Positions 1 to 10,205 of a stretch of 64,000 nucleotides of DNA are shown here, piece by piece. Every line of letters starts with the position of its first letter. The stretch's first letter is position 1. The notes beneath the pieces were generated by a model. It made no database searches. It saw only the letters and a program-made list of their open reading frames with translations, and had not been told where the DNA came from. The DNA comes from Bartonella sp. ML70XJBT.G (GTDB lineage Bacteria; Pseudomonadota; Alphaproteobacteria; Rhizobiales; Rhizobiaceae), in contig NZ_JAQITA010000006.1 in the NCBI RefSeq assembly GCF_028618575.1, positions 61,723 through 125,722 on the forward strand. The letters run 5' to 3'. The position numbers and the translations under genes were made by a program.

Positions 1-605
1 AGTTGAAGTGACCACAAATAATAGTCTACCCCCGTATCTGGACTTCCTTGCAACTCTGTGAAAGGTGGATACATCAACCAGCCACCACGACCAAAATTAC
101 CAACACCTAGTGATATGTTAATGAGTATTGCTCCTGCAGCTGTAATCCAAAATCCCAAATTATTGGCAAAAGGAAAAGCAACATCACGAGCACCAATTTG
201 AAGTGGTATAATATAATTGAAAAGACCAAATAATATCGGCGTGGCCATGAAGAAAATCATTATAGTACCGTGAGCCGAAAAAATCTGATCAAAATGATCA
301 GGAGGTAAATAACCCGCCGTTTCGCTCCCCAGAGCCAAAGCCTGATGCGTTCGCATCATAATTGCGTCCGCGAAACCGCGAACAAGCATAATAATACCAA
401 GCACTATATACATAATGCCAATGCGTTTATGGTCAACTGTTGTAATCCAATTTCGCCATAAGACTCCCCACCATCCAAGCACTGTCAAAGCAAGAACAGC
501 AATTAAACCACCCACAACAATCGCAATACACGTGTATAAAACGATCGGTTCATGTGCCAGCGCGTGAAAAGCACCAGCTGTAGGATCTGTAAGTCTTCCA
601 AACAT
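1..605 (-). CDS. cyoB: Cytochrome o ubiquinol oxidase subunit I, N-terminal part (runs off window)
   Basis: CyoB is the haem-copper subunit of the terminal quinol oxidase in the inner membrane; it reduces oxygen and pumps protons. About 201 N-terminal residues are visible, starting [11 protein letters not shown] at 605. They include [14 protein letters not shown] and [15 protein letters not shown], whose histidine belongs to the family's low-spin haem ligand region. The remainder lies beyond position 1. The gene follows cyoA on the same strand after 75 bp, the usual cyoAB order. Homology is recognised by eye; the call is secure because several subunit I motifs occur in one uninterrupted frame. 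Confidence 0.95.
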   Translation of the reverse strand, partial: MFGRLTDPTAGAFHALAHEPIVLYTCIAIVVGGLIAVLALTVLGWWGVLWRNWITTVDHKRIGIMYIVLGIIMLVRGFADAIMMRTHQALALGSETAGYLPPDHFDQIFSAHGTIMIFFMATPILFGLFNYIIPLQIGARDVAFPFANNLGFWITAAGAILINISLGVGNFGRGGWLMYPPFTELQGSPDTGVDYYLWSLQ

Positions 606-680
606 TTCTCAACCCGTATCAGATAAATTTCATTTTAAAAAAACCTTATTTTTAAAAGGTCTCTTTCTCGATTGATGCAC

Positions 681-1652
681 TCAATAACCATCAGGATCAA
701 AAACTGAACAAAGTGCACCCCAAAGTGTCTGAGCTGCAGCTCGCTTCATTAAATCTTCATTACACACCGTATTTGCATCAACACATCGATTAACAATCCG
801 GTAGTAGAGCTGCTTCTCAACAGGTGCAAAATAACGTACCTCAGCATCCTTTTCCTTCGCAGCAATATCACCCATACGAGGCGCAATAGAAAGCTGACGA
901 TAAGATGCACGATCAAGTACTTGACCATGGGCCCGAGCTTTAGCAACCCAATTATCAAAATCCTGCAAAGATACAGAATGCCATTTAAATCGCATTCCTG
1001 CGAAACCATCACCACTGTAATTCGCCGAAGTTCCGTTGAATACTCCTTGCTTATCAGCAACCAAATGCAATTTAGAATTCATTTGTGGCATAGCATAAAG
1101 AACCGTGCCCAGTTTTGGTACCCAAAAAGCATTAACAGAATTCTCTGACGTCAACTGCAATAAAACTTGGCGACCTTCAGGTGCATAAATTTCATTGACT
1201 GCTGCAATACCATATTGAGGATAAATAAAAACCCATTTCCAATCCGTAGCCACAACATTTATCTGCAACGGCTCCCCTTCACCAACAATTTCCGTGGGAA
1301 GCGGATTTTCTGGTTCAAGCTTATAGGTGTAATAGGCAGTCAACGCACCCAAAACACACACGATAACAATTGGAATGCCCCACATAACTGCTTCAATTTT
1401 ATTGGAATGCCCCCAATCAGGTAAATATTCTGCTGACGTGTTCGACGCATGATATTTAATAGCCAAAAATACGACACTCACCATGACTGGAATCACAACG
1501 CAAAGCATAACAGCAACACAAATAACAATCAAAATAAGCTGTTGCCGCGCAACATATCCCGCCGGGTGAAGAACGTCAAACTTACAACCTGATAAAAGCA
1601 ACACAACCCCTAAAATTACGAGCATCTTTATTCGTTTAACAAAGTTTTTCAT
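681..1652 (-). CDS. cyoA: Cytochrome o ubiquinol oxidase subunit II (lipoprotein)
   Basis: CyoA is the membrane-anchored subunit II of the bo3-type quinol oxidase. I place the start at 1652 (MKNFVKRIKM) because AGGTGA sits just upstream and because it yields a proper lipoprotein signal ending LLLSGC. The open frame runs 30 codons further upstream without a signal-like start. The product is 323 residues: signal peptide, two membrane helices (about residues 40-70 and 85-110), then a periplasmic cupredoxin-like domain with TDWKWVFIYPQYGIA. No CuA-binding set is apparent, as expected for a quinol rather than cytochrome c oxidase. It is followed by cyoB. Confidence 0.96.
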   Translation of the reverse strand: MKNFVKRIKMLVILGVVLLLSGCKFDVLHPAGYVARQQLILIVICVAVMLCVVIPVMVSVVFLAIKYHASNTSAEYLPDWGHSNKIEAVMWGIPIVIVCVLGALTAYYTYKLEPENPLPTEIVGEGEPLQINVVATDWKWVFIYPQYGIAAVNEIYAPEGRQVLLQLTSENSVNAFWVPKLGTVLYAMPQMNSKLHLVADKQGVFNGTSANYSGDGFAGMRFKWHSVSLQDFDNWVAKARAHGQVLDRASYRQLSIAPRMGDIAAKEKDAEVRYFAPVEKQLYYRIVNRCVDANTVCNEDLMKRAAAQTLWGALCSVFDPDGY

Positions 1653-1767
1653 TTCACCTGCCCCATCATACATACCAGAAGTTGCCATCAAAACATGACA
1701 AAATCTTAACGATATGCTTACCAATTTAAAAAGAATTATCAAGTAAATTCAAATGCCCTCATCAACA

Positions 1768-2235
1768 TTATACAACTTTTGATTCCTCTCTGCCCAATTT
1801 AAGCCTCTTGGCAATATATTCAAGCGCAAACCAATACCCATCGCTCCCACAACCGGCAATGACAGCATCCACACCAGCAGACGTATAAGAGTGGTAGCGA
1901 AAGGACTCACGATGATAAATATGAGATAAATGAACCTCTACTTTTGTCCCTGTAAATATTTTTAAAGCATCAAGAATTGCAACAGAGGTATGGCTATAAG
2001 CAGCAGGATTGATTATCAATCCTGCACTCATTCCAACCGCTTCCTGTATCCACTCTACCAATTGCCCCTCATAATTGCTTTGATGGAAATGTACGACTAT
2101 ACCCGCTCTGGTTGCCCATTCCTTGCAAAATTTTTCAATATCTTCTAGAGTTTCAGTTCCATAGATCTCTGGCTCACGTTGCCCAAGAAAATTTAAATTA
2201 GGACCATTTAAAACCGTTATAATTGTAGACATCAT
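1768..2235 (-). CDS. aroQ: 3-dehydroquinate dehydratase, type II
   Basis: This enzyme converts 3-dehydroquinate to 3-dehydroshikimate, the third step of the shikimate pathway, in the cytoplasm. The 155-residue length is normal for the dodecameric type II family. Visible motifs are the N-terminal LNGPNLNFLG (active-site Asn and the lid region that follows), FHQSNYEGQLVEWI, INPAAYSHTSVAI with the catalytic His region, and VEVHLSHIYHRESFR. It lies between cyoA and recF on the same strand, but with gaps of 47-115 bp, so co-transcription is uncertain. aroA, a later step of the pathway, is elsewhere in this window at 31326. Confidence 0.96.
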   Translation of the reverse strand: MMSTIITVLNGPNLNFLGQREPEIYGTETLEDIEKFCKEWATRAGIVVHFHQSNYEGQLVEWIQEAVGMSAGLIINPAAYSHTSVAILDALKIFTGTKVEVHLSHIYHRESFRYHSYTSAGVDAVIAGCGSDGYWFALEYIAKRLKLGREESKVV

Positions 2236-2282
2236 AAGCCTCTTTTTCGTCGACCATCACTTATAAAAAATTTAGCACATTT

Positions 2283-3425
2283 TTATTGAAATAAAGCTCC
2301 ATCCTTAATCTCAAAAAACTCTGCTCGTCCTTTTAAGGAATCAAACAAAATGCGGTCTGTTCCTGTCATAAATGTTTGCCCCCTCAAGTCATCAAGAATA
2401 TCAAATAAAGCAGCGCGCCGATGAGAATCAAGATGTGCTGCCATTTCATCAAGAAGTAGTATAGGTGCCCTCTGCGACATCATACCTGTTAAACGCGCAT
2501 GACATAAAACCAAACTTGTGAGCAACGCTTTTTGCTCACCCGTAGAACAAAATGTTGCAGCCATGTTTTTATCAGCATAAAAAACTTGTAAATCTGTGCG
2601 ATGTGGTCCTTCCAGAGTCCTTCCAGCTGCCCGATCTATTGCACGGTTATGTCGCAATCGATCATAAAATTGCTCTTCAACCTCAACCGCCGATAATTTA
2701 CTCAAAGCCGTTTCTAAAAAACCATCAATTTGTAAAAAAGCGCGTGGAAAAACTCTCTGAGATGGCATTTGTACAAACAGATCATTCAAAAGCCTAATAA
2801 GATCAATACGTGCGGCAGCAATAGCCGTTGCTAGTTCTGCCATCTGCTTTTCTAACGCATTAAACCAAGCATCATTTTCATTGTCATCCAAAAATAAACG
2901 ATTGCGCGCGCGCATCACCTTATCATAATCTGCTATGCGACGACTATGCAAAGGATCAATAGCCAAAACCATACGATCTAAAAAACGACGCCGCTCAAGC
3001 GAAGGGCCTGTAAAAAGCCCATCCATAGAAGGTGTCAGAATACTGATATGACAGTAATCTGTTAAGCAATCTCCTGTCTCATTCACACCATTAATATGTA
3101 CTTTACGACTATTAGTCCCAATTTCGAATGCTGTACCAATCTTTACTTCACCATAAAGAGCACATTCAAGACGTGCAAAGACAACAAACCCTTCACCACC
3201 ATCATTTGCAAAACTAACATCAGAATAAGCAGCACGCCGCAAACCGCGACCAGGAGAAAGAAAAGATAAAGCTTCTAAAAGATTTGTCTTACCCGCACCA
3301 TTATGGCCAGTAAAAACCACATGCTGACCTGAAAAATGGATATTAAAGGAGGAATAATTGCGATAACGCACAAGCTTTAGCTGCCGCACTGCCACTTTGT
3401 GCACATAACCAGCTATGCATTGCAA
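2283..3425 (-). CDS. recF: DNA replication and repair protein RecF
   Basis: RecF is an SMC-like ATPase that helps load RecA at gaps through RecFOR. The 380-residue protein has a Walker A motif GHNGAGKTNLLEAL at about residues 39-52, the ABC-type signature region around CSTGEQKALL, and Walker B in APILLLDEMAAHLD. The start ATG at 3425 lies 11 bp after the dnaN stop, so recF is probably translated from the dnaN transcript; the dnaA-dnaN-recF order is the classical one. The first ten or so residues are poorly conserved, and a start a few codons downstream is possible. Confidence 0.95.
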   Translation of the reverse strand: MQCIAGYVHKVAVRQLKLVRYRNYSSFNIHFSGQHVVFTGHNGAGKTNLLEALSFLSPGRGLRRAAYSDVSFANDGGEGFVVFARLECALYGEVKIGTAFEIGTNSRKVHINGVNETGDCLTDYCHISILTPSMDGLFTGPSLERRRFLDRMVLAIDPLHSRRIADYDKVMRARNRLFLDDNENDAWFNALEKQMAELATAIAAARIDLIRLLNDLFVQMPSQRVFPRAFLQIDGFLETALSKLSAVEVEEQFYDRLRHNRAIDRAAGRTLEGPHRTDLQVFYADKNMAATFCSTGEQKALLTSLVLCHARLTGMMSQRAPILLLDEMAAHLDSHRRAALFDILDDLRGQTFMTGTDRILFDSLKGRAEFFEIKDGALFQ

Positions 3426-3436
3426 AACAATAGTCC

Positions 3437-4558
3437 CTAAACGCGAATGGGCATCAGCACATAAAGCGCATCTGAATCATCATTATCACGAATCAGAGCT
3501 GGTGCTACAGCATCTGCCAACATAAAAACCATCTCATCACTGGAAAGCTGACCAGCAATGTCCAAAAGATAACGCGAATTAAATCCTATCTCAAGCGGAT
3601 CAGATGTATAAGTTGCCGCTAATTGGTCTTCCGCACTACCTGAATCAGGATTATTAACGACAAGCTTTAATTGCCCATGCTCAATCGTTAATTTCACCGC
3701 ACGTCCACGATCACTCGAAATCGTTGAAACACGATCAACCGCAGAAGAAAAATCCTGTTTGTTAACAATCAATTTTTTATCATTTCCAAGAGGGATAACA
3801 CGTTGATAATCTGGAAATGTTCCATCAATTAATTTCGATGTAAAAACAACAGAACCTACAGAAAAACGAATTTTTGTTTCTGAGACTTCTACAGACACAT
3901 CACCGTCAATTTCTTCTGAAAGAAGCTTTTGTAATTCTCCTACAGTTTTACGAGGAATAATGACACCTGGCATACCTTCAACTTCTAAAGGCGCTTCCAT
4001 ATCAACTTGTGCTAAACGATGACCATCGGTGGCAACTAAACGCAACTTCAAAATACCATCATTCACAACATGAAAATAAATCCCATTGAGATAATAACGG
4101 GTTTCTTCCGTAGAAATAGCAAATTGCGTACAATCAAGTAAATGTTTCAAACCTGAGGCCGATAGAGAAAAGCGATAACCAAACTGACCTGGAAGAGACT
4201 CTGGAAAATCTATCTTCGGAAGACACTGAAGCTGAAAATGCGCACAACCCGAAACGACAGACATCGTGTTTGCCTGATTCTCATCAACGGACAAGACAAT
4301 TTCACTCCCATCAGGAAGTTTTCGCACTATATCATATAACAAATATGCTGGTACAGTTATCGCTCCTGCTTGTTCAATATTGACTGTAAAAGATTCCGTG
4401 ACCTCTAAATCAAGATCCGTCGCTTTTAATTGCACACTTCCATTCTCTGCATCAATCAAAACATTTGATAAAATAGGAACGGTATTACGACGCTCTACCA
4501 CACGGTGAACCCGACCAAGAGATTTAAGAAACTGACTGCGATCAACTATAATACGCAT
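3437..4558 (-). CDS. dnaN: DNA polymerase III sliding clamp (beta subunit)
   Basis: DnaN forms the ring-shaped processivity clamp. The 373-residue length fits three clamp domains. Visible signatures are RNTVPILSNVLIDA near the N-terminus, the ATDGHRLA motif in the middle and the C-terminal LMPIRV. It lies 186 bp downstream of dnaA on the same strand and runs into recF after 11 bp. The dnaA-dnaN interval is long enough for its own promoter. Confidence 0.97.
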   Translation of the reverse strand: MRIIVDRSQFLKSLGRVHRVVERRNTVPILSNVLIDAENGSVQLKATDLDLEVTESFTVNIEQAGAITVPAYLLYDIVRKLPDGSEIVLSVDENQANTMSVVSGCAHFQLQCLPKIDFPESLPGQFGYRFSLSASGLKHLLDCTQFAISTEETRYYLNGIYFHVVNDGILKLRLVATDGHRLAQVDMEAPLEVEGMPGVIIPRKTVGELQKLLSEEIDGDVSVEVSETKIRFSVGSVVFTSKLIDGTFPDYQRVIPLGNDKKLIVNKQDFSSAVDRVSTISSDRGRAVKLTIEHGQLKLVVNNPDSGSAEDQLAATYTSDPLEIGFNSRYLLDIAGQLSSDEMVFMLADAVAPALIRDNDDSDALYVLMPIRV

Positions 4559-4744
4559 AAAATCTCCGTTACAATTTACTAAAAACTATAGAAATTCTCT
4601 AGAAAACAACCCATTCCCTTAAGAATCATTTGCTGGATTTTATTCAACGTCTCTTAAAATGGCAAGTGACTCTTGTATAAGAAAAAAAGCTAGCTTACCT
4701 CCCCCCTGCACTCTTTCTTTCAAGATAAGGAAAGATTGGAAATA

Positions 4745-6310
4745 CTAAGCAGCCTGCTCTCCAATTAATCGCTTAAGCAACTCAAGCTCTTTGGCCAATG
4801 TCTGATCACCACAAACCAAGTCTTCAATTTTACGAACTGCGTGTAAAACTGTCGTATGATCACGACCACCAAAACGACGCCCAATTTCTGGCAACGAGCG
4901 AGGCGTCAACATTTTTGCTAAATACATCGCAACTTGTCGCGGCTTGACAACTGTACGTGTCCGACGATTGGATAACAAATCCTGTTTAGACACATTATAA
5001 TGACGTGCAACCGTACGCTGAATTTCTTCGATTCGAATGCGCTTAGGCTCACCAGAACGTGTCAAATGGCCTAACAATTCATCAATCCGCTCTAAGGATA
5101 AATCTGTTTCAAATGACTGGCGGAACAAGAGTTGATTAAATGCTCCCTCAATATCACGTCCTGATCCTAAAACTGTTCTTGCAATATATTCTAGAATATC
5201 ATCAGAAATCGAAAGCGTACTATCATCTTGCTGTGCTACCTTCAATCGCTGTTGTAGCATACTCAAACGCATTTCATAATCTGGCGCCTCAATTTCAAGG
5301 GCAACCCCTCCCTGAAGACGAGAGCGAACCCGAAGATCAAGCGATTCTAATTCTGCTGGTGGACGATCCGCAGCAACAACAACTTGTTTCGCACTATCAA
5401 GCAACATATTCAGTAAATGACAAAACTCATGCTGAATCGACTTTCCTTGCAAAAATTGCATATCATCAATAATGAGAAGATCAATATCACGAAGCTGCTC
5501 TTTAAAGGAAAGAGCATCATTATCACGAATAGCCGTTGCAAAACGCCACATAAAATATTCAGCAGTCAAATAAATAACTCGTGCAGGCGTTAAACGATTC
5601 AACGACGCTGCCGCAATAGCTTGAAGCAAATGCGTTTTCCCTAAACCAACAGATGCATGAACAAAAAGAGGATTAAATCTTAAAGCACTTTTATGCCCTT
5701 CTGCAATCGAACGCGCTGCAGCTAAAGCAACACGATTAGAAGAACCCTCCACAAAACTTTCAAACGTATAGCGAGAATCAAGAGGTGAACCAAAAACACC
5801 TGCTTGAACACTCTTTACAGAATTCTCTGTGTAACTCTCAACAAAAGATGGAGTCGTTTGCTCTTCCAGAGCAACTGGAGCGGCACTTGTTTTACAGACC
5901 ACACCTCCAGAAACGCGTTTCATACCGCGAACAATAACTTCAACACGAAGAATCATCGGGTTCTCTTGTTTCCATAAATTTATCAAAAGAGAACCATAGT
6001 GATTATTAATCCATGAACGTAAAAACGCTGTAGGAACAGAAAGTTTTACAAGATTACGGCTATATTCAGCAAGCTTTACACGACCAAACCAACTCGTATA
6101 AGCCTCAATACCAACTTGTGCCTTTAATTGGGCCATCACACGTGCAAAAGCCGCAGCACCCTCTTCCTCTGAAATAATAGGAAACCCTCCAGAAACATTT
6201 CTACTCACCGCTCCACCATTATCCGTCATCTTGATTATTTTTTCTGCCGACAGGATATTCACCGTAACCCTTTTAAAGGAACTAGCTTTAGAGTTCAATT
6301 TATCCACCAT
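4745..6310 (-). CDS. dnaA: Chromosomal replication initiator DnaA
   Basis: DnaA binds DnaA boxes and opens oriC. The 521-residue protein has the usual order: domain I (about 52-130), a variable linker (130-175), an AAA+ domain with Walker A around [10 protein letters not shown] (about 218-227) and Walker [10 protein letters not shown] (about 278-286), and a C-terminal helix-turn-helix with [15 protein letters not shown] (about 480-494). The start at 6310 has AGGA about 7 nt upstream. A later ATG at 6229 is possible but has a weaker ribosome site. Walker A begins with HASV rather than the more usual GPTG/GGVG, while the GLGKTH core is intact. A TTATCCACC near-consensus DnaA box overlaps the start codon, which suggests autoregulation. 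Confidence 0.97.
   Translation of the reverse strand: MVDKLNSKASSFKRVTVNILSAEKIIKMTDNGGAVSRNVSGGFPIISEEEGAAAFARVMAQLKAQVGIEAYTSWFGRVKLAEYSRNLVKLSVPTAFLRSWINNHYGSLLINLWKQENPMILRVEVIVRGMKRVSGGVVCKTSAAPVALEEQTTPSFVESYTENSVKSVQAGVFGSPLDSRYTFESFVEGSSNRVALAAARSIAEGHKSALRFNPLFVHASVGLGKTHLLQAIAAASLNRLTPARVIYLTAEYFMWRFATAIRDNDALSFKEQLRDIDLLIIDDMQFLQGKSIQHEFCHLLNMLLDSAKQVVVAADRPPAELESLDLRVRSRLQGGVALEIEAPDYEMRLSMLQQRLKVAQQDDSTLSISDDILEYIARTVLGSGRDIEGAFNQLLFRQSFETDLSLERIDELLGHLTRSGEPKRIRIEEIQRTVARHYNVSKQDLLSNRRTRTVVKPRQVAMYLAKMLTPRSLPEIGRRFGGRDHTTVLHAVRKIEDLVCGDQTLAKELELLKRLIGEQAA
6300..6308 (+). promoter_or_regulatory. Near-consensus DnaA box at the dnaA start codon
   Basis: TTATCCACC differs from the consensus TTATCCACA only in the last base and overlaps the first codon of dnaA (minus strand). 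A bound DnaA here could affect its own expression. A single 9-mer with one mismatch can occur by chance in AT-rich DNA. Confidence 0.35.
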
Positions 6311-6746
6311 CTTTCATCCTGATAAAAATAAAAATTTTGTCTTGCCAAATCGCTAAAAATCAACATAGCAAAGGCAAAACGCCCTACCCCAAATAAGATT
6401 ACTTATCCCCCCCTTAGGATAGCTTCATTAAACCCCACCAATAAAGATGACCAATAAGATTTACTTGCACTCATGATATGAACCATTCTTCTAAAATGGA
6501 TAACATACCAACAAAGAAACAAAAAACACCTTAGAAAAAATCTATCCAACATGAGAGTCCATGACAGCCTAAATTCAAGCATTTTAAACTCATACATACC
6601 GCAGGATAAAAACTGATGTGAACCCTGCCTGTTTTTCGTCTCCATGAGAAACATACAAAACAGCAGAGGTAAAATGCAAGAGGCCAAAATAAAAGCAAAA
6701 CCTCCTATAAACCTGCTCATATAAATTAGAGATGGAGAAAATTATT

Positions 6747-6925
6747 GATTCAATTCATTTTTTTTCTCTAAATTTACCAATAATTAAAGAATCCCTCCGG
6801 ATTAAAAAAAAAAAATAAAAATGCTTGACAAAAAAGACTCTGTAAAAATCCACAAAGCTTGTGGATAACCATACAAACTCTATGAATCTTCTCGTCTTTC
6901 TCATAGAAGAAAAAATCACTGATTC
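6747..6925. promoter_or_regulatory. Cluster of five GANTC (CcrM-type methylation) sites upstream of dnaA
   Basis: GANTC occurs at 6747-6751, 6789-6793, 6836-6840, 6884-6888 and 6921-6925. From base composition I would expect roughly one in this length. CcrM methylates GANTC in alphaproteobacteria, and GcrA (encoded at 14294-14824) activates promoters containing methylated sites. The cluster surrounds a perfect DnaA box, so control of dnaA by the cell cycle is a reasonable inference. Confidence 0.45.
6860..6868 (-). promoter_or_regulatory. Perfect DnaA box upstream of dnaA
   Basis: TGTGGATAA on the plus strand is the exact complement of the consensus TTATCCACA. It lies about 550 bp upstream of dnaA and within the GANTC cluster. 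Just before it, ATCCACAA at 6849-6856 gives a partial second box in the opposite orientation. Confidence 0.55.
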
Positions 6926-6956
6926 CCTCTCCTAAAAAGTGAAGGTTTTGGGAAAA

Positions 6957-6984
6957 TAAAAAAACCAGCACCTACAGATGCTGG
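6957..6984 (-). terminator. Rho-independent terminator after rpsT
   Basis: On the minus strand a CCAGCA/TGCTGG stem (6965-6984, 8-nt loop) is followed by a run of T with a single A (6964 down to about 6955). It lies 35 bp past the rpsT stop codon and should end the rpsT transcript before dnaA. Confidence 0.8.
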
Positions 6985-7019
6985 CCTGATTTTTAAATCT
7001 TTCATAAAATAGAAAAAGT

Positions 7020-7286
7020 TTAAACGTCCAAAGCTTTCAAGCGCTTAGCTAAACGCGAAACTTTTCGCGCAGCAGCATTTTTATGAAAAACGCCCTTGGA
7101 AACAGCACGCATAATTTCAGGTTCAAAATTCTTAAATGCTATTTCCGCAGATGCCTTATCACCACCAGCTACAGCATCATCAAACTTACGAATAAAAGTA
7201 CGAACGCGCGAACGACGTGCCCTATTAACCTGCGTGCGTGCCGCAACTTTGCGTACCGCTTTTCGAGCGGAAGGTGTATTCGCCAT
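7020..7286 (-). CDS. rpsT: 30S ribosomal protein S20
   Basis: S20 binds 16S rRNA in the small subunit. The 88-residue product has the lysine/arginine-rich helix-forming sequence typical of the family: [19 protein letters not shown] at the start and [19 protein letters not shown] at the end. The length is usual. It stands alone between acnA and dnaA and has its own terminator. The rpsT-dnaA neighbourhood is common in Rhizobiales. Confidence 0.97.
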   Translation of the reverse strand: MANTPSARKAVRKVAARTQVNRARRSRVRTFIRKFDDAVAGGDKASAEIAFKNFEPEIMRAVSKGVFHKNAAARKVSRLAKRLKALDV

Positions 7287-7517
7287 AAATATATCTTTCT
7301 TTCAACGCATTGGATATGGTTAGCCTCAATAATATCTCTACCAATCCAAATAAATCCAATTCAAGCAATACTATAAAGCTGCCAATAACTGAGCAGCTTA
7401 TAACGCAATCCTTAAACCAACGTCAATCGATTTCTCACAGATTAAGTATAAAAAAGCAACCCCTAAACTTTTGAGACTTTCATCGTTTAAAGACACTCCT
7501 AAATGCATAAATGCGGT

Positions 7518-10205
7518 TTAAACTGCCAAATGACGCAAAACATATTGCAAAATACCACCATGGTGCAAATAATCTAACTCATCTTCAGTATCAACACGGC
7601 ATAATAATGGAACAGTTTTTATCATTCCATCGGAAAAAGTGATGATGGCAACTGTTTTTTGACGAGGTTTTAAGTTATGAATCCCTTCAATGGTTACCTT
7701 TTCATCCCCTTTTAAACCCAAAGATCTCCAGCTCGTACCCTCTTCAAACACAAAGGGAACAATTCCCATACCAACAAGATTCGAACGATGAATCCGCTCA
7801 AAAGATTGAGCGATCACTGCTTTTACACCAAGAAGGTTAGTTCCTTTGGCCGCCCAATCACGAGAAGACCCATTGCCGTATTCAATACCGGCAAATACAA
7901 CCAACGGCACACCTTCTTGTTTATACGCCATAGCTGCATCATAAATTGCCTGCTCTGTTCCTGATGGATAATGGACTGTATAGCCTCCCTCACGACCATT
8001 TTCTCCTAACATGAAGTTACGAATACGGATATTGGCAAAGGTTCCACGCATCATCACTTCATGATTCCCACGACGTGTTCCATATTGGTTAAAATCAGCC
8101 ACTTTAACCCCATGATCTATTAAATACTTTCCAGCAGGAGAATCCATCTTAATAGAACCAGCAGGAGAAATATGATCCGTTGTGATTTTATCACCAAACA
8201 AACCTAAAATCCGTGCATCTTTAATATCTGGCAAGACATCAGGAGTCTTTTGCATCTCATCAAAATAAGGCGGATTACGCACATATGTTGACTGTTCATC
8301 CCAAGCATACGTCACCCCTGTTGGAACCTTAACCTTTCGCCAATTTTCATCTCCCTTAAAGACATCCGCATATTTCTGGGAAAAAATCTTACGCGTAACA
8401 TTCTTTTCGATAAATTCTTGTATTTCTTGAGAGGTTGGCCAAATATCTCTCAAATAGACTGGTTGTCCATCTGAACCTATTCCTAAAGGCTCTTTGGTTA
8501 AATCTTTACGCACTGTCCCAACCAAAGCATGTGCAACAACTAATGGTGGTGAAGCTAAATAATTTGCTTGCACATCAGGTGATACACGCCCTTCAAAATT
8601 ACGATTTCCTGAAAGAACTGCAGCGGCAATGAGACCATAATGATTAATCGTTTTAGAAATAGCAGGATACAAAGGACCAGAATTGCCAATACAGGTTGTG
8701 CATCCAAATCCGACTAAATTAAACCCTAGTGCATCCAAATCTTTTTGCAATCCTGAGTTGCAAAGATAAGCTTCAACAACTTGTGAACCAGGCGCAAGAG
8801 ATGTTTTAACCCATGGTTTGCTTTTGAGACCTTTCGCTACAGCATTACGTGCTAAAAGACCAGCAGCAATAAGAACGCTTGGATTCGATGTATTCGTGCA
8901 AGAAGTAATGGCAGCAATTACCACATCGCCATGACTAAGTGTGTATTCCTCACCTTCAACCGGATAACGACCATCTTGCTCAGAAGTCTTCTTATAATCC
9001 TCGGCTAATGCTTGTTCAAAACCTTGCCCAACACTTTCCAATGCAATACGCCCTTCAGGACGCTTAGGACCGGCCATAGAAGGCACAACATTTTCCATAT
9101 CTAATTCTATTGTATCACTAAAAGTAGGATCGATTACAGCTTCATCATGCCACATCCCTTGCGCTTTGGAATAAGCTTCCACTAACGCTATCCGATTCTC
9201 ATCACGCCCTGTCATATGGAGATAGCGTATTGTTTCCTTATCAATGGGGAAAAAGCCACAGGTTGCTCCATATTCGGGAGCCATATTTGCAATTGTTGCT
9301 CGATCAGCAAGCGTCATATGTTCTAGACCAGGGCCAAAAAACTCAACAAATTTACCAACAACACCCTTCTTGCGTAGAATTTGTGTTACCATCAACACTA
9401 AATCAGTCGCTGTGACACCTTCTTTAAGTTTACCTGTGAGACGGAAGCCTATCACTTCAGGCAATAACATAGAAACGGGCTGACCTAACATTGCCGCTTC
9501 AGCTTCAATACCACCAACGCCCCAACCTAAAACACCCAAACCATTCACCATAGTCGTATGCGAATCAGTTCCCACACAGGTATCAGGATAAACCGTCTGA
9601 TGTGGCTCTTCACCCTTCAACCACACGCATTGCGCTAAATATTCTAGGTTTACCTGATGACAGATCCCTGTTCCTGGAGGAACAACGCGAAAATTTTGAA
9701 ATGCTTGCTGCCCCCATTTTAGGAAACGATAGCGCTCACCATTGCGTTCATATTCATGCTCAACATTTTCTTTGAAAGCCATGGGATTGCCAAAGTCATC
9801 AACGATAATAGAGTGATCAATGATAAGATCAACAGGAATAAGAGGATTGATTTTTTCCGCATTCCCCCCCAGTTTAACCATAGCATCACGCATCGCAGAA
9901 AGGTCAACAACCGCAGGAACACCTGTAAAATCTTGCATAAGAACGCGTGCAGGGCGATAGGCGATTTCTGCTCCAGCACTGCCCTTATCGTTTAACCATT
10001 TAGCAACGTTTAAGATATCTTCTTTCTTAACCGTGCGCCCATCTTCAAACCGTAATAAATTTTCAAGAATGACTTTCATCGAAAATGGTAAGCGAGAAAT
10101 ACCATTAAGTCCATTTTTCTCGGCTTCGATTAGGCTATAATAAGTATATTCCTTGCCACAAACATTCAAAATTCTACGACAATTAAAGCTATCAATTTGA
10201 GTCAC
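7518..10205 (-). CDS. acnA: Aconitate hydratase A
   Basis: Aconitase isomerises citrate and isocitrate in the TCA cycle, using a [4Fe-4S] cluster. The 895-residue length is typical for AcnA. The cluster cysteines are visible in ITSCTNTSNPS (about residue 437) and GFGCTTCIGNSG (about 503-506), and the swivel-domain substrate motif appears as YGNGSSRDWAAKGT near residue 780. It diverges from the ccm operon across a 298-bp region carrying two Irr-like palindromes. As an iron-sulphur enzyme, acnA is a plausible Irr target. Confidence 0.97.
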   Translation of the reverse strand: MTQIDSFNCRRILNVCGKEYTYYSLIEAEKNGLNGISRLPFSMKVILENLLRFEDGRTVKKEDILNVAKWLNDKGSAGAEIAYRPARVLMQDFTGVPAVVDLSAMRDAMVKLGGNAEKINPLIPVDLIIDHSIIVDDFGNPMAFKENVEHEYERNGERYRFLKWGQQAFQNFRVVPPGTGICHQVNLEYLAQCVWLKGEEPHQTVYPDTCVGTDSHTTMVNGLGVLGWGVGGIEAEAAMLGQPVSMLLPEVIGFRLTGKLKEGVTATDLVLMVTQILRKKGVVGKFVEFFGPGLEHMTLADRATIANMAPEYGATCGFFPIDKETIRYLHMTGRDENRIALVEAYSKAQGMWHDEAVIDPTFSDTIELDMENVVPSMAGPKRPEGRIALESVGQGFEQALAEDYKKTSEQDGRYPVEGEEYTLSHGDVVIAAITSCTNTSNPSVLIAAGLLARNAVAKGLKSKPWVKTSLAPGSQVVEAYLCNSGLQKDLDALGFNLVGFGCTTCIGNSGPLYPAISKTINHYGLIAAAVLSGNRNFEGRVSPDVQANYLASPPLVVAHALVGTVRKDLTKEPLGIGSDGQPVYLRDIWPTSQEIQEFIEKNVTRKIFSQKYADVFKGDENWRKVKVPTGVTYAWDEQSTYVRNPPYFDEMQKTPDVLPDIKDARILGLFGDKITTDHISPAGSIKMDSPAGKYLIDHGVKVADFNQYGTRRGNHEVMMRGTFANIRIRNFMLGENGREGGYTVHYPSGTEQAIYDAAMAYKQEGVPLVVFAGIEYGNGSSRDWAAKGTNLLGVKAVIAQSFERIHRSNLVGMGIVPFVFEEGTSWRSLGLKGDEKVTIEGIHNLKPRQKTVAIITFSDGMIKTVPLLCRVDTEDELDYLHHGGILQYVLRHLAV

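Larger units (their letters stand above)
6311..7019. other. rpsT-dnaA intergenic region: dnaA promoter and possible origin-related sequence
   Basis: About 700 bp lie between rpsT and dnaA, both on the minus strand. The interval holds the rpsT terminator (6957-6984), one perfect DnaA box (6860-6868), five GANTC sites between 6747 and 6925 plus one at 6555-6559, and very A/T-rich runs around 6755-6830. A 105-codon open frame on the minus strand (6403-6720) has no recognisable family and is probably spurious. The layout fits a dnaA promoter region. Whether it is oriC cannot be decided here; one good DnaA box is few for an origin. Confidence 0.5.

Noticed and set aside
6403..6720. 105-codon minus-strand frame between rpsT and dnaA with hydrophobic stretches
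   Set aside because: No recognisable family, composition follows the AT-rich background, and it lies in the dnaA promoter region.
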